From the NCBI RefSeq assembly GCF_003991565.1, contig NZ_CP032819.1, positions 4,278,001 to 4,342,000 of the forward strand: a DNA stretch of 64,000 bases, written 5' to 3'. The notes below the pieces were generated by a model. It saw only the letters and a list, made by a program, of their open reading frames with translations, was not told where the DNA came from and ran no database searches. Both the position numbers and the translations under genes were made by a program. Source of the DNA: Butyricimonas faecalis (lineage in GTDB: Bacteria > Bacteroidota > Bacteroidia > Bacteroidales > Marinifilaceae). Position 1 is the stretch's first letter; every line of letters begins with the position of its first letter. This document shows positions 61,043 through 64,000 of the stretch, one piece after another.

Positions 61043-62275
61043 TTAGATCTTTGCTGTTAATTGTTTTTCCAACCCGGCTAATTTTTGCGAAAGAAGTTCC
61101 ATATCCCTACTCACCTTCTCGTTAGTTATTTTTGCATAAATCTGTGTGGTTTTTATATTCGTATGACCTAGAATTCGGCTTACAGTTTCAATAGGCATGC
61201 CCTTCGCTAATGTAAGCGAAGTTGAGAACGTGTGACGTGCCACGTGAAAGGTAAGTTTAATCTTGAATCCGCATTGTTTGCCGATGTTTTTCAATATATT
61301 GTTACATGACCAATTGCTTGGAACGGCAAATAAACGATCATCTCCGGTTTTGCCTTCATATTTTGCAATTATTCGCTTGGGAACATCCAGCAGTCGAATA
61401 TTTGAATCGATATTTGTTTTCTGCCTGCGCGTGATGATCCATAAATGGCCGTCCAAGAATGTTTGCAGGTTACTCTTGGTTAAATTTTTAATGTCGGAAT
61501 AAGCTAGTCCTGTAAATGCAGCAAAAACAAATAGATCACGTACAAATTCATAGGATTTATTCTTCATGTGGGCTTTCATTAATAATTGCAATTCTTCTTC
61601 CGAAAGAAACCCCCGATCCACTTGTTCGGGACTGATCATATAGCCTGCAAATGGATTAGCAACAAGTAAACCTTCATTCCGTGCAATAGAAATAATATGC
61701 TTTATCCCAATCATATACAACCAAATTGTATTTGTACAACACCCCCGGACCGTGCGTAAAAAATATTCAAAGCCGTTAATAAAAGAAAGATTCAATTCTT
61801 TTAATGATATATCTTCACGCCTATATTCTTTCAGAATATAAGCCTGCATGAGTTTGTAAAGATTACAATATTTTTTGTATGTATTTTGGGTTCGACCATT
61901 ACCTACTTTACGAGCGAACAATTCGTTATGCCAAGCGAACAACTTGAGAAACATATCCTGCTTTATGCCAATTCCCAAATAAGCATTTTTTACTTGTTCA
62001 GCAGTAACACCTCCACCCGCTTGCACAATTTCTTGATAACGATTATTTATTGTCACCCGAATTTGTTCCAACTGTCGATTTATATCTTTTGCTTTCTCAC
62101 TTTTCCCCATAGCTTTCCCAGCCTTGCTATCCCATAATTCAGGCGGGACTGTCATTTTAAGACTGAATTGAACAATTCCCTTGTTTACAGTTATCCTTCC
62201 CATCAATGGTAGGCTATTATCATTTTTGGGAGCGTTACGCTTAACGTAAAATAACAACTTGAATGTACTACGCAT
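61043..62275 (-). CDS. Tyrosine-type site-specific integrase
   Basis: A 410-residue tyrosine recombinase of the Bacteroidota integrase group, with an N-terminal arm-binding region (about 1-80), a SAM-like core-binding domain (about 100-200) and a catalytic domain (about 215-400). Catalytic residues are Lys286, the HVAR box (His344, Arg347), His371 in LGHTN, and Tyr380. The first catalytic Arg is replaced by Ala258 in TGLAYSD, as also seen in IntDOT-like enzymes. No structural phage, conjugation or excision genes lie nearby, and no att site was found. It is a small insertion between glpT and glpA. Confidence 0.9.
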   Translation of the reverse strand: MRSTFKLLFYVKRNAPKNDNSLPLMGRITVNKGIVQFSLKMTVPPELWDSKAGKAMGKSEKAKDINRQLEQIRVTINNRYQEIVQAGGGVTAEQVKNAYLGIGIKQDMFLKLFAWHNELFARKVGNGRTQNTYKKYCNLYKLMQAYILKEYRREDISLKELNLSFINGFEYFLRTVRGCCTNTIWLYMIGIKHIISIARNEGLLVANPFAGYMISPEQVDRGFLSEEELQLLMKAHMKNKSYEFVRDLFVFAAFTGLAYSDIKNLTKSNLQTFLDGHLWIITRRQKTNIDSNIRLLDVPKRIIAKYEGKTGDDRLFAVPSNWSCNNILKNIGKQCGFKIKLTFHVARHTFSTSLTLAKGMPIETVSRILGHTNIKTTQIYAKITNEKVSRDMELLSQKLAGLEKQLTAKI

Positions 62276-62560
62276 AATTCTATTTTTATAATTGATGTAA
62301 AGTCAAAATAAAGTAAACACTTTTCATTTGACAAATTTTAGATATAATGGAATTTACTCTTGCATAATTTGCCATTCAAGAGTATATATAGAAAAAACAA
62401 TTCTCTAATATCTAAAAAGTAATACTCGAAATGAGAGAATTGTTCAAAAATATTTTCATTTTGCTGAATTAGGTAACGAATAAGTAGCTGAACACCCTCT
62501 ATATTTCATCTTATAACGATAAATTACAGAGAATTAGTGTGATCCAATATTGTGTTATTT
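62276..62560. repeat. Inverted repeats upstream of the integrase gene
   Basis: Two palindromes lie in the AT-rich gap: TACTCTTG (62355-62362) with CAAGAGTA (62377-62384), and AACAATTCTCT (62396-62406) with AGAGAATTGTT (62434-62444). Both could be protein-binding sites for the XRE regulator or the integrase. No coding frame was found. Confidence 0.5.
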
Positions 62561-62980
62561 TCAGAGCTTCTCAAACAATTTTTCCACCAATGCGGTCAAC
62601 TTTCCTAACAAAACTTCATGCATTGTTATTAACTTTCTGATTTCTTCATCTCTAGCTTGTAACGAAGACGCCTGTTTGTTAACAATTCCTGCAAGATATC
62701 GAACCGTAAGTTCGTCATTATCCCGAACAGAAAGATTTCCGTAAGTTTGCTCTGTTACAACATTTTCCTTACGATACTTCTCTCCTTCATCTGTTAAAAG
62801 CCATCTTCGATTTACTCCCAATAAAAGACTCATCACTTCTAACTTTGTGGTGTCTGGCTTTGTTTTGTTCTTTAAGTAGTTGGAAATCGTTGTCGCAGAC
62901 ATATGTAAGGATTTTGCCACTTTATATTTCGTGTACCCTTTCTCATCCATTACCTTTTGTAATCTTTCTGAAAATGACAT
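62561..62980 (-). CDS. XRE-family transcriptional regulator
   Basis: A 139-residue repressor-like protein. An N-terminal helix-turn-helix (about 1-65, SERLQKVMDEKGYTKYKVAKSLHMSATTISNYLKNKTKP) and the linker GVNRRWLLTDEGEKY resemble phage CI-type regulators with a short C-terminal coiled helix (about 95-139) in place of a peptidase domain. It lies upstream of the integrase gene on the same strand and probably controls it. Confidence 0.88.
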   Translation of the reverse strand: MSFSERLQKVMDEKGYTKYKVAKSLHMSATTISNYLKNKTKPDTTKLEVMSLLLGVNRRWLLTDEGEKYRKENVVTEQTYGNLSVRDNDELTVRYLAGIVNKQASSLQARDEEIRKLITMHEVLLGKLTALVEKLFEKL

Positions 62981-63040
62981 ATTGTGTTATTTAGAATTAT
63001 TGTAAATTATGCTGTTTTGACAAAAATAATCCAATGTAAA

Positions 63041-63071
63041 TTTGCTTTAATCCAAATTTGTATTACCTTTG
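63041..63071 (+). promoter_or_regulatory. Promoter of the small RNA upstream of glpA
   Basis: TTTG (63041-63044), 19 bases, TACCTTTG (63064-63071): an exact Bacteroidota promoter. Predicted start near 63078. Confidence 0.75.
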
Positions 63072-63077
63072 ACTATC

Positions 63078-63190
63078 ATTTGTTACAAATATAACGATTA
63101 TTGATGAATCCCCCAAAAAAGGAGGACATTAATCAGTTAGTGATGTGAGGAGACAGAGCATTTTCCCGTTATGCTTTTGTCTCCTTTCTA
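63078..63190 (+). ncRNA. Short transcript with 14-codon ORF and hairpin
   Basis: From the predicted start near 63078, an ATG at 63104 opens a 14-residue frame (MNPPKKEDINQLVM, stop at 63146-63148). Its stop codon overlaps the base of a 14-pair hairpin (63148-63161 with 63171-63185, loop about 9 bases). The T-rich stretch after the hairpin is modest. It could be a leader-peptide attenuator for glpA, a small regulatory RNA, or a short peptide gene. Confidence 0.5.
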
Positions 63191-63411
63191 TATTTCTCTA
63201 GTACCCTTTATTCATATATAAAATTTTCTGAACATGAAATTCTGGATCTATCGATTCAATATCATTATTGTTTCTTTTATCATGTCATGTATTTTCGATC
63301 GAAATGAAATTACTTTTCTTTTATTTCGATTTTAGCAAAAAAATTGCTTTTTAATTTTGATATGTTTCGTTTTATTCATTTCTTTGTGGTGAAAAATAAA
63401 ATTTCATACAC

Positions 63412-64000
63412 ATGAAGCAAAATGAAACTACACAATCGTTTGATGTGATAATCATCGGAGGTGGTGCTACCGGAGCAGGAACTGCCAGGGATTGCTCTCG
63501 TAGAGGTGTAAAAACACTTCTATTGGAAAGATTTGACATCTCTACCGGTGCTACGGGAAGGAATCACGGCTTATTACATAGTGGAGCCCGTTATGCCGTA
63601 ACCGACAAAGAGTCCGCGGAAGAATGTATCAAAGAGAATATGATTCTTCGCCAAATTGCCAGTCATTGTGTGGAAGAAACGGACGGCTTATTTTTAAGTT
63701 TACCGGAGGATGATCTTAGTTATCAGTCCCAATTTGTAGAAGCATGTCATCAAGCGGGAATCCGTGCGGATATCATCGATCCGAAAGAAGCATTACGTCT
63801 AGAACCATCCGCAAACCGGGATATTATCGGGGCAGTAAGAGTTCCTGATGGAGCAGTGGATCCTTTCCGTCTAACGGCATCCAACGTGATGGACGCTAAA
63901 TTGCATGGAGCAACAATACTCACGTATCAAGAGGTGATCGAGATTATACGAGAGCAAAATCGAGTGATCGGAGTAAAAGTTCTAGATCATAAAACAAACG
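63412..64000 (+). CDS. glpA: Anaerobic glycerol-3-phosphate dehydrogenase subunit A, 3' end cut by window edge
   Basis: Oxidises glycerol-3-phosphate to dihydroxyacetone phosphate with FAD. The visible 196 codons carry the FAD-binding start FDVIIIGGGATGAGTARDCSRRG, the GATGRNHGLLHSGARYAV motif of the GlpA/GlpD family, and AVRVPDGAVDPFRLT. The C-terminal part and any glpB and glpC genes are outside. With glpT, glpQ and a porin on the other side of the inserted integrase, it completes a pathway from glycerophosphodiester uptake to glycolysis. Confidence 0.9.
   Translation, partial: MKQNETTQSFDVIIIGGGATGAGTARDCSRRGVKTLLLERFDISTGATGRNHGLLHSGARYAVTDKESAEECIKENMILRQIASHCVEETDGLFLSLPEDDLSYQSQFVEACHQAGIRADIIDPKEALRLEPSANRDIIGAVRVPDGAVDPFRLTASNVMDAKLHGATILTYQEVIEIIREQNRVIGVKVLDHKTN

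Larger units (their letters stand above)
62981..63411. other. Divergent intergenic region between the XRE gene and glpA
   Basis: 431 bases holding a strong promoter (63041-63071), a short transcribed ORF with hairpin (63078-63190) and a palindrome near 63293-63304. The rest is AT-rich without a clear frame. Confidence 0.5.

Noticed and set aside
62396..62444. An invertible promoter switched by the integrase
   Set aside because: The inverted repeats are only 27 bases apart, too close for the known DNA inversion switches, and no promoter lies between them.
61043..62980. A prophage or complete conjugative element
   Set aside because: Only an integrase and one regulator are present; no structural, transfer or att features were found.

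Overview
The window reads as the chromosome of a gut-type Bacteroidota, order Bacteroidales. The support is many promoters of the Bacteroidota form (TTTG, about 19-20 bases, TAnnTTTG), surface lipoproteins with DUF4988 (PL29 N-terminal), BACON and BspA-type leucine-rich modules, two DUF6266 proteins, a TamB plus lipid-anchored Omp85 pair, and a 6S-like RNA. Family-level placement (perhaps Odoribacteraceae) is a guess. No rRNA, tRNA or CRISPR array was recognised.

Left part (1-19.3 kb): a LacI-family regulator cut by the window edge, a c-di-AMP phosphodiesterase (pgpH), folE-fabD, and two DUF6266 proteins. Then comes a leftward operon (13.1 to 5.6 kb) of two large modular lipoproteins and a possible uracil-DNA-glycosylase-fold protein. 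The first lipoprotein ends in an M64 peptidase-like domain whose metal-binding motif is destroyed. The operon has a strong promoter and a roughly 275-base structured leader with its own terminator-like hairpin. After this come nfeD-floA, a hipBA toxin-antitoxin pair, and lysC-lysA behind a leader-peptide attenuator.

Middle part (19.3-48.7 kb) is mostly housekeeping. It holds prmA; trpB2 with a textbook Trp-Trp-Trp attenuator; a 6S-like RNA diverging from it; and a phosphofructokinase with pyrophosphate-type residues. A tight glycosyltransferase / ECF sigma / small exported protein / OmpH cluster follows, then a sulfate-exporter-like protein, a small transaldolase, a threonylcarbamoyl-AMP synthase, TrkAH potassium uptake, and ftsB-like-ruvX-def-comEC. 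Next are arcC-argI (citrulline breakdown), a lone STAS protein, gcvT, serC-serA-DUF1015, an ABC-2 exporter whose permease is frameshifted, and a biotin-carrier / carboxyltransferase pair.

Right part (48.7-64 kb): tamB followed by a lipid-anchored TamA-like Omp85 gene, then a glycerophosphodiester-use locus: porin, glpQ, glpT, and, beyond an inserted integrase and XRE regulator, the start of glpA. Together these genes would take up glycerophosphodiesters, hydrolyse them, import glycerol-3-phosphate and oxidise it. glpT is much richer in GC than its neighbours, and a nested inverted repeat touches its start codon.

The most notable signals are the inactive-looking M64/LRR/collagen-like lipoprotein with its structured leader, three leader-peptide or short-ORF regulatory RNAs, the 11-base tandem repeats upstream of nfeD-floA, and the odd composition and insertion within the glp locus.
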